The notes beneath the pieces are model-generated. The model saw nothing but the letters and a program-made list of their open reading frames with translations. It did no database searches and was not told the origin of the DNA. From contig OY292274.1 in assembly GCA_958496175.1 (NCBI GenBank), positions 48,804,630 through 48,868,629 of the forward strand: a stretch of DNA of 64,000 bases. Direction: 5' to 3'. Positions 43,425 to 55,100 of the stretch are shown here, piece after piece. Source of the DNA: Sisyra terminalis (taxonomy: Eukaryota > Arthropoda > Insecta > Neuroptera > Sisyridae). Both the position numbers and the translations under genes were made by a program. How positions within the stretch are numbered: the first letter of the stretch is position 1; every line of letters starts with the position of its first letter.

Positions 43425-45849
43425 AAATTGTTAGTGTTTCACTACTAAATGTAAGAATTTCATAAAATATAGTTTGGTTAGTTTGGTACTCCCGTAGATC
43501 AAGCACGTCAATGTAGATCAGAACCATTATGGTTCAATTTATTCGCAAAAACTCAATCAAAATCCACTGCATATTCAATGAAACCGGCTTATGTCCGAGA
43601 TGTCAATTTCTATTTTTCTACTTTGTTTTTACTTCAATTCGCGAATAAATTTGGCCATGGTTCTAATCTACGCTAATGTACCTGATTCACGAGTATATTC
43701 TTAGTTAAACTAGCTTTAAACAAATTGAAATGTAAGGTGGTTCAAGTCTATGTGCCAAATTTCACCTCGATTGAATAATTGGAAAAGTGTTAATTATCAC
43801 CTCCAAAATTTGTCGCCATCAAGACCGTGAAACTAATGTAAAGGATTTAAAATGCGTCAATTCTTTTTGTATTCATCGAAGGTATTCTTGAACTTCTAAA
43901 AATAAAATAAAATTGTTATACAAACTTATGTTTAAAGAATTGGAAATTAAATAATGAATTTAAATATAAGCTCATCCGCCTAGGGCGGACAAAACGGTTT
44001 TTGTTCAAGTTCTTAGAATTGTTTAGTAATTTTATTATGTTCGTATAAAGTTGATTGATCTCTATAATTCTAACTACGCAATGAACCAAAGTATACAAAG
44101 TTACCTAAAAATTACAGTATTTTAATGAAAACAGATTCGATGATTGATTTTGTTACTAATATCTTATTTTTACGCCTCTCTAAAATTCTATGTAATCGGA
44201 TTTTATGAAACGAAGAAATCTGACAAAATTTACTCGTTTGCAAATGATTTTTAGAACGTTTGTTTGTGGGACTAAAATGGGACTAAAAAGAATCAATATT
44301 TGAGAACCATTATTTATGTATTGTATAACTGGAGTATTAATGGAAACGTATGGAAGGATTTACAGAAAAACAAAACAAAAAGAAATATTTATGAAGAAAT
44401 GATACTCCTTGATTACCTAAAACAATGCCATTAGTCGTAATATTTAATTATTTTTGATTAAATCGAGAAATTCGAAGGTTCATACAGAACTCTTAGTGTA
44501 CAAGTTTGGTTTGCACTTGACCGATATGAATATTTTCTTGCCGTTGATTCGGCGACTCGGAAACGCCAAGGTTCGTCCTAAGGCGGTCGATGAAAGTAGA
44601 TATACAAGACATTCACCTCTACTATCAATAGTTTTGACAAATAAAAACCGTTTCCTATTATATTTAGTCGAATAAAAGATTCGATATGTAAATATTCTCA
44701 AATTCTTTACCCACAGTTCCGTGTTGTTTGTCACATTTTAAAAACGATTATCTATGAATAGTCATAAATTATGCTATGTATATTTATTTTATCTTTAATG
44801 CTTAACTTAGCATATGGAAGTTAGAATTTACTGTCTTTCCGTTTAACATAACGTTTTTTTCTCAGTTAAACTTGAAACTCAACAATGTATCGCGTGTGGC
44901 GACTTATAGATTTTCCAAATAATTTATATAAAATCAATTTTCACTCAAAACAAGATAAATGGAACAGTACAGAAAAAATGTCGTTCGAACATCGTGCATT
45001 TCACGAATTATTGATCAATGAAGTTAACAATGAACTTAAAACCTAAAAAGAGTTTTAAAATTTAAAAAGAAAAATATTTTTTTATTATTCAAATTAAAAT
45101 TCTGATATATGTCAGGTGAATAAACCACTTTTTATAATAATCTTGTTTGAAGAGCAAAAATTAATTGAATAAAAATTCTAGTAGAAATATCTATTCAAGC
45201 AGAGCTTTTATTTTCCATCCCTAAAGCGCTGAGCTTGCCATTATCGTAACCATAAAATGGGGAGGCAATTTCATGTCTTATACCATCATAGAAGACATTA
45301 TTATAACCAAAGACATCATATTGAAAAAAGTCGAAAACTTATTTGAATTCTTTATTAATGTTGAAAAAAAGAAGCCGAAATCCGAATGTTGAGACTTCGA
45401 CAGTCGAGGACGAGGAACTTTGTGACTGGTACAGTCTTTTTGATATATTTATACATTCATATCGGATAATAAAAATAATATTCAATAACCAGCTAACACA
45501 CATTCATGTCAATCGAATTTTTCGGGGTCGGGTCGACGTTTTCACCCGTTAAGCTCGTTAAACCCTTTTTTTGCTCTTATCGTTACTTATGATAAAAAAA
45601 GCGTTGGTGATTTGATCTATAAGAGGCGATATTTGAATTTTTTAGATTTCTAAAGCTTTTCATAAGATATACTGATATAATCTTCGATAAATAAAAAAAT
45701 ATATATGAACTTATTGCTTCGTCTCACCTTTTTATTTCGTATCAATATTAATTTAAATTTTCATAAAAAAAATTGACATTATCATAAAGAGATAAATTAA
45801 ATTTTCATTTTAGTATAAGTCAAACTTTATTAGAGTCTAAATTGAGTCG
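43425..45849. other. no gene recognised
   Basis: AT-rich with a few more complex patches (43970-44000 with the palindrome TCCGCCTAGGGCGGA; 44515-44610). Open frames at 44454-44675 (+) and 44480-44734 (-) are opposite strands of the same patch and show no motif. The frame at 45343-45552 (+) is likewise unassigned. Confidence 0.4.
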
Positions 45850-46600
45850 CTAAAATATTAAAAATACCTTTGTTAACATTTTATTTTTATTTTTATGAAT
45901 TTTTGAGTATATTTGATTGTAACCAGTAACAAGGTTTTCTCCAAGTGATAAAACCTCTAACATTTTGATACCTTTGTTGAAGATTGCTTTATTATGACCT
46001 AAAACAAACGTTAGTTTTGGCAAATGCCTCCCTATTCGGGTCAAATATTTTTCAGTGCGCAATTTTTTCATTAAATCAAGGAAAATTTTAGGTCACTTTG
46101 ATGCAAGTATGCATAATAGGGTGGAGAAAGAAGCTATTCAAAGTGTAATTTGTGCAGTTATGCTATAGTAACCTAAGACTTGTGTCCAAATGCATTGTCT
46201 TGATGAAAGATCATCTTCCTTCTTTGCATATTAGACCGTTTCTTCAAAATTTTATGATTAAATCAACCCAGTTGAACCATTTAATGATCGGTACTGACTA
46301 TTTTGCCTTTTTCAAGCTAACTGTTAACAAAATACTATGAACATTCCAACATACGGACATCATAACGTTGCTAGCATTCCATTGAGCTTTGAGGATGTTC
46401 ATTAACGGCAATATTTTTAGTTGGCTGCCGATTTGACTCTGGCGTGTAAATATGGATCCAAGTTTTGGCCACCGTTTAGTATTTATGCAAAAAATCTTCT
46501 ATATTTTCCCAAAACAGTTCCAAATAGCGCTTAAAGTCATTGTCTTGTTGTTTTGTGTCTACATTTAGCACCCACTTCGAAAAAAGCATGACATCTATTA
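45850..46600 (-). pseudogene. mariner transposase, degenerate
   Basis: Translating the minus strand across frames gives, in family order: KRYLELFWENIEDFLHKY; AKTWIHIYTPESNRQP (from the DETWIHHYTPE motif, about 46460); NVMMSVCWNVHSILL; FHQDNA-like codons near 46190-46204; LHKLHFE and LLSPPYYAYLHQSD; and a final open part (46071 down) with FNKGIKMLEV, corresponding to the YF..GI..LEKRW C-terminus. The first catalytic Asp is Ala (AKTW) and the SPDLAPSD block is damaged. Stops and frameshifts are numerous. This is a dead mariner of the Tc1/mariner superfamily, lacking its N-terminal DNA-binding part. Confidence 0.8.
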
Positions 46601-46602
46601 GT

Positions 46603-46760
46603 TGTACCAGAAAGTAATTTCGTTTTTTTAAATATGCAATTAAAACACAAAATTTTGTTACAACTTTTGATTTTAAACCAGTGATATAGTCAGTATCAAT
46701 AGTATCAACGTTTTGACATCTAGTATGTTAATTTTTAATGCCAAATTATCGCCTTTTTAC
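46603..46760 (+). mobile_element. mariner-like terminal segment
   Basis: Begins TTAGTTGTACCAGAAAGTAA, like a mariner end, and aligns over about 150 bp with 61243-61400 (shared AAGTAAT.TC, AAACACAA, TTTTGACATCTAGTAT and TTTTTAATGCCAA). It points away from the adjacent transposase remnant, so it is either a second, nested copy or a rearranged end. Confidence 0.5.
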
Positions 46761-47024
46761 CTTCAAACCGTGAAGCAAAATTACGGTTTAGAAGCTAACA
46801 CTGATCTTAAAAATCAAAGTTGGTGACAAGCTCTTCATTACTAAATCAGGGCAAAGAAGAATGACCATATTGCCCCTACTGAAGCTCTTAATTCCTTATA
46901 ACTTATAGAGAATAGAGGATTAGCTCGGAAATTTTTTTTCTTGATGTTTCGTAAAGTTAAACTATTTTTTTTCTTCCTGAATTGAACAAAGTTCAAAAAT
47001 AAAAATATTATGAAAATGACAGTA

Positions 47025-47455
47025 AGGTCAGTATTTTCTTATCTTAATAATGATACTTATCTTCTAGATAGATTTTTATCTGAAGGTTAGAGAAAGTATG
47101 CAAATTTTTAATTGATCTATAGTGATATGTATGGTCTTTCCAACCGATAACATTTTAATCTTTACATTTTTATCTATTAAACATTAAAATGCCTTTTTTT
47201 GTGGACTATTATGTAATTTGCACCAGTACAGCAATGTGTCACTATATCAGGGTGATGATAGCAGGTAATTGATCTTTAGCGGCGTTTAAGTAGCTGGAGG
47301 AGTCGAACTTCATTCCTGTCATTTTTATTTTTTTTATTAGTTGATTGTTCTTGATCTTGTGGTCAATGCCTTTAAAATATTAAAATTTTTATTTAATAAA
47401 TAGCTATCTAGTTACCTTAAGGATAAGGTTTATCTAGCCGTGAGTAAAAGTTCTC
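47025..47455. mobile_element. MITE of the AGGGCCGGTATTTTCAC family, copy 4 (diverged)
   Basis: Starts AAGGTCAGTATTTTCTTATC, carries TATCTTCTAGATAG, and ends near TTTATCTAGCCGTGAG then TAAAAGTT. The ends resemble degraded versions of the 25553 termini. Non-coding. Confidence 0.5.
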
Positions 47456-47602
47456 TTCGAATAGCCTGAAAAATATTAGAACATTAAGGGCCATTATTTT
47501 TATTTATCATAGATCATATTCTTATGATGGCTGTTTAATACATAGAGATTTGTATGTTAGATAAATCCTATACATTTACCTTATACACATCATTATTTTT
47601 AA

Positions 47603-48005
47603 TTCAAGATATGGTACAACTCTTTATTGAAAAAGTTGTAGCTTTCGGATCCAAAGCCGTGTCAAAAGAACCAATAAGAGAAGAAGGGAATAATCCTTCC
47701 CTTTTTAGTTGAATAGCTCTTCAACTAAAAAGAGAAGGCTTATCCCCTTCTTCTCTTATTGGTTGACCGGCTCTTCTGCTTTAAACTTTATTTTCCACCC
47801 ACACAATGGATAGTATATAGGACGGCTTGAGGACCATCCTGCGATTAGTTTCGGAGCAATTACGCCCTGAAGATGCGACCCGGAGAGGTTGCAAAACGTT
47901 GGCGACATAGTCAATCTTTTGATACGGCTGTGGATCCGAAAGCCACAACTTTTTCAATAAAGAGTTGTATCTTGAATAAGACCGACCGTGAAAGCCTAAA
48001 ATCTA
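47603..48005 (+). mobile_element. 403 bp retrozyme/Penelope-like insertion with 16 bp target duplication
   Basis: Flanked by identical 16 bp ACATCATTATTTTTAA at 47587-47602 and 48006-48021. Outer inverted arms (47603-47668 and 47915-47976) share TTCAAGATA, ACAACTCTTTATTGAAAAAG and CTTTCGGATCCA. An inner palindrome (47669-47765) has arms with ACCAATAAGAGAAGAAGGG and TTTTTAGTTGAA. A hammerhead-like motif lies at 47863-47904 on the + strand. There is no open frame, so it must have been mobilised in trans. This composition fits a non-autonomous Penelope-like element or retrozyme; the class is inferred. Confidence 0.75.
47863..47904 (+). ncRNA. hammerhead-ribozyme-like motif inside the 403 bp insertion
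   Basis: CGCC, CTGAAGA (one change), extra T, stem II GCGACC-CGGAGA-GGTTGC (6 bp with one G-T), AAAAC, GTT, then GGCG pairing with CGCC. The GAAA box has one substitution. Stem I and stem II are both well paired, with bases unrelated to those of the other copies. Confidence 0.6.
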
Positions 48006-48105
48006 ACATCATTATTTTTAAGTATCAACGCGCATGTTTTCTCTATTCTCCGAATAAAACTTTATCTTGAAGATAATGTTTACTTTCTAGGTGAAAGTAC
48101 CAGCC

Positions 48106-50367
48106 TTTAAAAATATTGAAAATCAAGAGAAACCAAATATAAGATAATCAAGTGAAAAATGTGATTATTCTAAGGAGCTGTTCCTTTATAATTTGTAGGA
48201 AATAATTTGTAAATTGAATTAACTTGCGAATATTGAAATCATAATAAATATCCCAGAATTTTTTTATTCATCTTATAACTTTAATAAAATAATTCAAACC
48301 TCAATTATACAAAGAAAAATTAAACTCATATCTCCTTATTAAATTATTTGAGGTATGAGTCTTAAAAATCACTCATAATTAATGTTATGATAATTAACTT
48401 ACTTCTGAAACACGAAATCTAAACACACGAAAAAATCTTTAATTCTGAAAAAGCAAAATTTAAGAATTGTTTTTTTTCTTGGAACAATTTGGTCTCTAAA
48501 TTAAACAAAGCTAATTATTGAAAAAAATTGTAAGAAACAAATTTGAATATTAAATATATAAAAAGCACTTGTTTACTTGCTTTAATAACAAGATAATTTC
48601 AAATTAAACGCGTTTTCATGTTATTACTTTACACCTCCGTATTTTATTCCCAAAAACAAACATGAGATTAACATAATCTAATAATATTTGGTGCATTATT
48701 TAATACCAGCTGTAAGAAAAAAGCAAGGAGAAAGAAGTAAAAATATAATGAGATCATAAAATTTCATCAACCTCCTCCTAACGCACTTAACTTCTTTTGC
48801 TTTGAAGCCAACGCATTTTTTTTTCAGCGATGGAAAAAAAAAACGAAATGAAGAAAAACAAGCAATCGTAGAATCGCTTCTGGTTGTGCATAATCGGGTG
48901 TCTTCCGACGCTTACTGCATACATGATTAACTTTTCAATTTGGATTTGGCTATGGGGTTGGGATTTCGGAGGACAAATGAGGAAGGTTGGGAGAGATTAA
49001 ATATATTTTTTTTCTCTCTAAGAGTTCGAGGAAAGTGACATCAAAGAATTTACTGCTAATAACTTGTTCGACGATGTAACATAAGTATAAATAAGCTCGA
49101 GGAGAAGTCGATACTATACGGCAGAGCTGTAACGCTTAAGCACAATGTTTGCCGAAGAAAAAAATGTCAAAGCTCATAAAAATTGGATATGGCACACTTA
49201 TAATTTATGATTCAAAGAGAAGCGTTTTTAAAAGCTTCTTCAAAAATAAAATTGTTTTTATTTGATTCCAGTTTCCAATTGACGAAATTTGCTTTAGATT
49301 GACTGGAAAACTAAATTATACTCTAACTTATTCAACTTGATTTTCACCAATGAAATCTTACAACAAAATTTTTGTTGTAAAGCGAACCGAAAAGTATAAG
49401 TTGTTTCGTAAATAAAAAACAATGACAAAATTTATAATTTTTTTCGTCCTCCTATTTCGTCTGTAAGAAAAACACGGAAACCTTTGTATTTATATCATGC
49501 AGTAAAAGGTAATAAAATGGTACAAAAATACGTCAAAGACAATTAGAAATACAGTATTACTCCACATCCAAAATTCAAGGATCACCTCCTTAAAGATTTC
49601 CCAAGGTTTCTTTTCTTTCTCCAGGAGAATTTAGGATTTCTCTGAACTTGAAATTTAGTTATCCTTTACAATATCCTGCATTTCTGACCCAAGAAAAATT
49701 TTATCCTTAATTTACACTTCACCGAGTTCATAAATTTGTCTTTTAAGTACTTGAATGCCAGAACTTTTTGATCCAAAGCTTTGAACAATTTTTTAGTTCA
49801 ACGTAGTTTTGACTTCAAGAGTACTTAAGTAATAGAAAAAATGAAACAGTTATAGTAGGGAGAAGATAAAACTTAAAGCGACATTGGCAAACAATATGTT
49901 TATTCTAATTCAGGTAAGAAAACTGCAGATAAATATGATATACGTTTATACGTAAGATATCATTATGATGGGTCAAATATGCCTCTATATTTTAAGAACA
50001 AGACCTAAAATGATATTATAATGGTTATATTAGCTAAGAAAACCGTATTAGGTAAGAAAAATCACATAAATTAGCTATTGTTGCGTCCGAAACATTTTTA
50101 CAGGTGTACAGTAGAATGATTTCTGAAGTAATGATGACCAATTATCTCTCCATCATCGTGGGGACATACCCAATGATTTTCTAGTATCCTTTTATTAAGT
50201 GTGTTTTTAATTTTGCTATACGGTTTGAATTCTTGAAATGTAATACAAAATTGCATAAATTGAAAATTGAAAATGTCCAACCTAGAGCATAAGACTATAA
50301 GCTACAATTACCATGTAATTTTTTATATCAAAATTATTTTTTTTGAAAGATTTTTCTTTTTTGTCGT
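48106..50367. other. no gene recognised
   Basis: AT-rich DNA with a slightly more complex patch at about 48770-49150. Small minus-strand open frame at 50098-50280 has no motif. Confidence 0.45.
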
Positions 50368-50512
50368 TTGTAATAGTCACTCTATAACTACCAAGAGGCT
50401 TTAGAAAAAATTAAAAACCGTAAATCGATAAATATTGAAAATTTGCTCGATAAGAGAATCGAACCCAGTACCTACAAGATTTGGAATGAACACCTTAACC
50501 ACCCGGCCATCA
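50368..50512 (-). repeat. tRNA-derived SINE, copy D
   Basis: Minus strand: CTGATGGCCGGGTGGTTAAG (A box), CTTGTAGGTACTGGGTTCGA and TTCTC (B box), CTTATCGAGCAAATTTTCAA, and the tail block GGTAGTTATAGAGTGACTAT. Same family as the copies at 1925, 6575 and 26708, with good A and B boxes. Confidence 0.8.
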
Positions 50513-51999
50513 GTAAGCTTTTCAATTATTGATTTTAATTTTTTTTTTTGTACTTTTTCAGGGTTCATGTAATTTTAATATCAAATTTCAGTAAAAAAGT
50601 TCATCAATTCAGGTTGAAATTCGGAATAAACGAAAAGATTTATTATATGAGCAAAGATTTTCTTTCCTCATCAAACATAAATTAATCTTATATCTTTGTG
50701 CTTTCATTGAAATAAACATTGTACTAAAGATCATATTGTACTATGAAATATACATATTCATCATTAAATTCTTTCAAAAAATGATAACCAATGGTTGAAC
50801 TGTCATTCAGTTTCTTCTTTCTGTGAGAAATGATCTCTAAAAATAAAGAAAAATGAACAAACCAAATGGAAACGGGAAAATGAAACGAAAACTTGACAAC
50901 TTATCTGTCAACACAGTCGTATATTATTCAAATTTTCCGCTTTTCCAACCTCACTATCAACTACTTCGCTCTTTAGTCATCATTTTGTCTCCTTCATATT
51001 TGTATTTACATTATGCTTGCTTTTTTTCTAACGACTTCATCGAGCTTTTCCCCCTCACCAACTCTCAAATTGAAACAGCCAATTTCCTGATCTGAATTTT
51101 ACAAACACGCAATTTTATCCTCATAAAAACGAAAATACACAATTTTAATTGAATCAGGAAAATTATTAAATTCCATTTTTTTTCCTTATTCGACCATAAA
51201 TTTCTCCATAACAATTTTCTTCAACTCCCAATTGTATACCATTTGTGTTTTAATTTACGCCACAATGGTTTTTAAGAAATTAAAATAAAACTTACTCGGT
51301 TTTAGATTCATAAAAATTAGCCAATCGCATTAATTTCTTTAATTAGATAAGTTTTTCTTTGTTTAAATGAAATAAAAGAATAAAAATCGAATATTTAATC
51401 GTAAGAAAACGACACGGGTGGTGGCGACGAATGTTTTTTAACTATGTAAGTATTCTAGATGGAGGTGAAGTAATTATTAGTATAACGATGAAATATAAAT
51501 AAAACTTCTTCTCAAAGATGAACCTTTTATATTTGCGTGGATAAGTAAAAATGACGAGAAAACAAATTAAATAAGAAATAAAAAACATACGTTTAATATT
51601 AACTACAAATTACTAGTGAATGAGATATTTTTTAACGTAAAATTCTCTTTGAAAATTTATTCTGAAAATATTTAAATAATTAAACAAAATGCCATTTAAA
51701 ATAAGGAAACTATATTTGTAAGTGAAAATCGGCAATTTTAAAGATAAAAAATTGGAATCCAATTATTTAATAGAACGGAGAAAAAATATTGAATCTAAAA
51801 ATATTCATTTTAAAAAGTTAGATCTAAAATTCACTTAACTTATGCTTTTAAATTATGAAAGAAGTTTTTTCTTAGAAATCAAACGTGGCGAAGTCTGAAA
51901 AATTATTTTCATGTTATACGTTCGTGTTTTACTGTTTATATATTTAATATTTATTGTTTTCTTATTTATGTAATATTATTAACAAAAGTAAACTTTAAA
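50513..51999. other. no gene recognised
   Basis: AT-rich. The open frame 50853-51095 (+) starts MNKPNGNGKMKRKL and continues into hydrophobic low-complexity sequence; no motif and no supporting signal. Confidence 0.45.
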
Positions 52000-52110
52000 C
52001 ATAAATTTGAACAAAAGCTCCAACCAATGTATTTTTGACGTATTTTCCCGAACGTATTTCGGTTGCCAAGCAACCTTACTCAACGGTCATTAAGTAGTAC
52101 TGGATTGCTT
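52000..52110 (-). mobile_element. Penelope-derived fragment with decayed hammerhead, same family as 15984
   Basis: On the minus strand it reads CTACTTAATGACCGTTGAGT, then AAGGTTGCTTGGCAACCGAA, ATACGTTCGGG, ATACGTCAAAAATA and GTTCAAATTTATG. This parallels 15970-16070 in order. Stem II is GGTTGC/GCAACC (6 bp, perfect). The CTGATGA box is altered to TTGAGTA, so the motif (52045-52086) is probably dead although its stem is intact. Confidence 0.6.
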
Positions 52111-55100
52111 CGTAATTGGTATGTGATGAGTAACAAAAAGGGATAATAAGTATGACCTCTTTGGAATTTATTGCATTTTCAATAAAATCCAAGTTTAAAA
52201 AAAAAAAAAATAATAAACCTAAAAAGATGGTGACTTTAGAAAAATTGATAAATTTGGTGCAACCAAAATGAGTTCAAGGAAGCTATGTGGAATAGGTATT
52301 CTACATTTGATTTTTGAAAAACCAATTTATGGGGTTTCCGTATGTTACGTCATCCTAAAGGGTTGAAGAGGATCAGCCCAATATGACAATTGAAATCGGA
52401 GGGAGGAGTTCCAAGATATGACATCATCGTACATTTTTTGAGTTGTATAAACTACGATTTATAATTTTACTTTTCTTATCATAATTTTCTTTTTATTGTA
52501 AATTAAGTTTTCACTTTTTAAAATCAAAGATTATCGCTAACTTATGATTTTCTTCTCTTAAACTTTCCAGTAGGAAGAATGTAAAAAAAAAAAATTGGTA
52601 GGTATTTTATTAAAATTAATAAATATACACATTATTATACATATATACACATTTTTACACATACATATTTGTACATTTTTTTATTTTTTAAAGATTGAAT
52701 TTATCTTAAGGATAAAATAAACCATTCTACTTAGGTTAATAACAAACTGGATGGAGAGGTTTGCAAATTTTAGGATGACGTCACGAAGAGAAGGGTAGCA
52801 TACATGTTGATGACGATTGTTGTCAAGAGTAATGAAGAAGGGGTTCAAAATCAACGAGAATATCATGACATAATATGTGAAAGACCATAAATAGGGATGT
52901 GACATATAAGAGCGAAAGTTTATTAATTAAAAATCGATTTTTCACTATCATATGTAAGTGTGAGAAATTGAAAATTATTTATAATATCTATCATTATTAA
53001 TAATTACCAAAAGTCGTTGAATAAGGAAGTACATTTACCACTACGGTACCCCTTACCACTCCGGATTCCTGTTTGGGTTCGGGAGGATTACGTATGTAAA
53101 AAGCGTCAGTGAACAAAAAAACAAATCGATTCGATTGGTAAAATTGATTTTTATAGAAGAAATAATCGATTTTTTCTCCAACCCTTAATGCATTACTCGT
53201 TATGAATCAGTTATAAATATCAAAATACCAACTCTTTTCCTATTTTACTTTTTCATTAGTTTTGTAAAATATATATCTAAATATTCTTTCACCATATTCC
53301 ACCACAAGTCTAATAATAACAATCTCAAAATTTGAAAGCTCTCGTTATAGGAATAAACTTTAAAAGAAATAAAAAACTTACATATTTATATTAAAATATG
53401 TATTAAAGTATTTGTGTCTACTTATTCTAATAAATTGCCTTCTGACGAGCAAATTTGAGAAATTCAACTCGTCTGTGTTTCATTGATGATAACAAACCCT
53501 CCTTCGTTTGCATCACTCCCCCATTATTATCCTGTCTGACTTCCCGGTTTCTGCTTCTTCATTCAACGCCATATCCATTCCAAGTGCCTGGAGCACCAAA
53601 ATGTATTTTTATCAAATTAAAAAAAATGTAAGACTGTTCTGGAAATGCTGTTCGAGAAGAATAAAATACAGTATCAAAATATATTGATGGAATAATGCCG
53701 AGGAAAGCTTTATGTTATTGAAATAAAATTACAAGATTGTTTAAATATATGAGAAAATCTACGCTTAATATTAGTTTTGACTTCGTTTTTTTGTTATAGC
53801 CGAAAAAAGTTAATGATTGTAATTATAAATTACTGTAAGTAATTTAACAACAAATTAGATTCATCAACTTTTCAGAACCAAGTTGTTTACTTGAATGTTA
53901 TTCCATACTTGATTTTATTTAAAGTCTTGAGGGCATTTCATTATTCATATAGTACATACACTATTATAAATATATGAAGTACGAAAGTGAACCAAACTTC
54001 ATTTTATGGTGGAGGAACGTGTCGTGTTATTATACACTCTATAATGTTGTGATGAAAGGGGATGTCAAGATAAGAAGAAGGAGCCTAGCTTTCGACGAGG
54101 TAAACTTTAATGAAAAACATTTACAAGTTTCCTATATCCGTAAATCTAATATCATTATATTATAACATGCATTGCTTTCATCTTTCGATACGAACCGACA
54201 TTCTACAGGTAACTAATTAGTGTTTGCTTCACATACATGCTAGTGTGTTTTAAAATAATTTAGTTTGTGCAAAGTTCAACTTCGATTTGAACAGAAGGAT
54301 ATAACTATTTTTGCCGGAAAACACAGCTTCATTTCATAACTATCAATTTAAACGGGGCTAGTATTAATGAAAAAGTAATAACGCATTTTGATTTTTTTCA
54401 CTTTACCGATTTTGTTCGTTCAATATTTGTTGAAGCTGTGTGGTATATAAATTATTTAATAAAAATTTTTACGACTACTGAAGGATATATTCTACTATTG
54501 AACAATAGTAATCAAAGCTATTTTCATTGGTTTGATGAAAAAAATGAGTTAATAATTTCAATATTTGTTGTTTGAGAATACACATTTGAATCTACAAATT
54601 TTTATTTTATTTTACATCCTTCTTGATAAATTCGAGAATAAATTTAATCTGATGACATCTCCAGAAGATCTTTAAGTGAAAATTATCTTGAAATATCTTA
54701 TATCAAATATCTAGATAATTTTAGATAAGGCTCTTCCGAAGGTATCTTAAGTACAATGACCAAATTTAAGAACAATAATACATTTGTTTGGGACTTGATA
54801 TAGGACTTACACAGAGAAAAATGGATTTTTATACAAATCACATCTTAAAAGTTCAAAATAGAATTATCATCCAGTACATTATAGTTTGAAGCCAGGATTG
54901 GTTTCAAGCATTTTTCTTTTTTTGTACAAGGAATGACCACGAGAAGGCATTAGAAAATCTACTCTTTACAGATGATAGGAGATTAAAAATCGAAATAAAA
55001 TCCAACCAGAGAGGGAAAATTAGATAAAATATATCAAAAAATAAGGGATGAAGGTACAATATGATTAAACAGACCAAGTGAATGACTGAGTATCTGATAC

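Larger units (their letters stand above)
47486..48105. mobile_element. MITE of the AGGGCCGGTATTTTCAC family, copy 5, split by an insertion
   Basis: Left end AAGGGCCATTATTTTTAT; right end GTGAAAGTACCAGCCTT. Internal GTTAGATAAATCC and TTTATCTTGAAGATAA blocks match the other copies. A 403 bp hammerhead-bearing element (47603-48005) interrupts it, duplicating 16 bp of the MITE. Confidence 0.65.

Noticed and set aside
44454..44734. Gene on either strand at 44.5 kb
   Set aside because: Both strands are open over the same patch, neither product has a motif, and the openness reflects base composition.
50085..50105. GTCCGAAACATT as part of a hammerhead
   Set aside because: No CTGATGA-like box or complementary stem upstream.
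52320..52800. Transposon bounded by TACGTCATCCTAAA and TTTAGGATGACGTCA
   Set aside because: The inverted match is short, sequence inside shows no further symmetry, and no target duplication could be found.
54930..55000. LINE reverse transcriptase YADD-like box (LLFTDD)
   Set aside because: Only a short match; flanking translation shows no other reverse-transcriptase motif.
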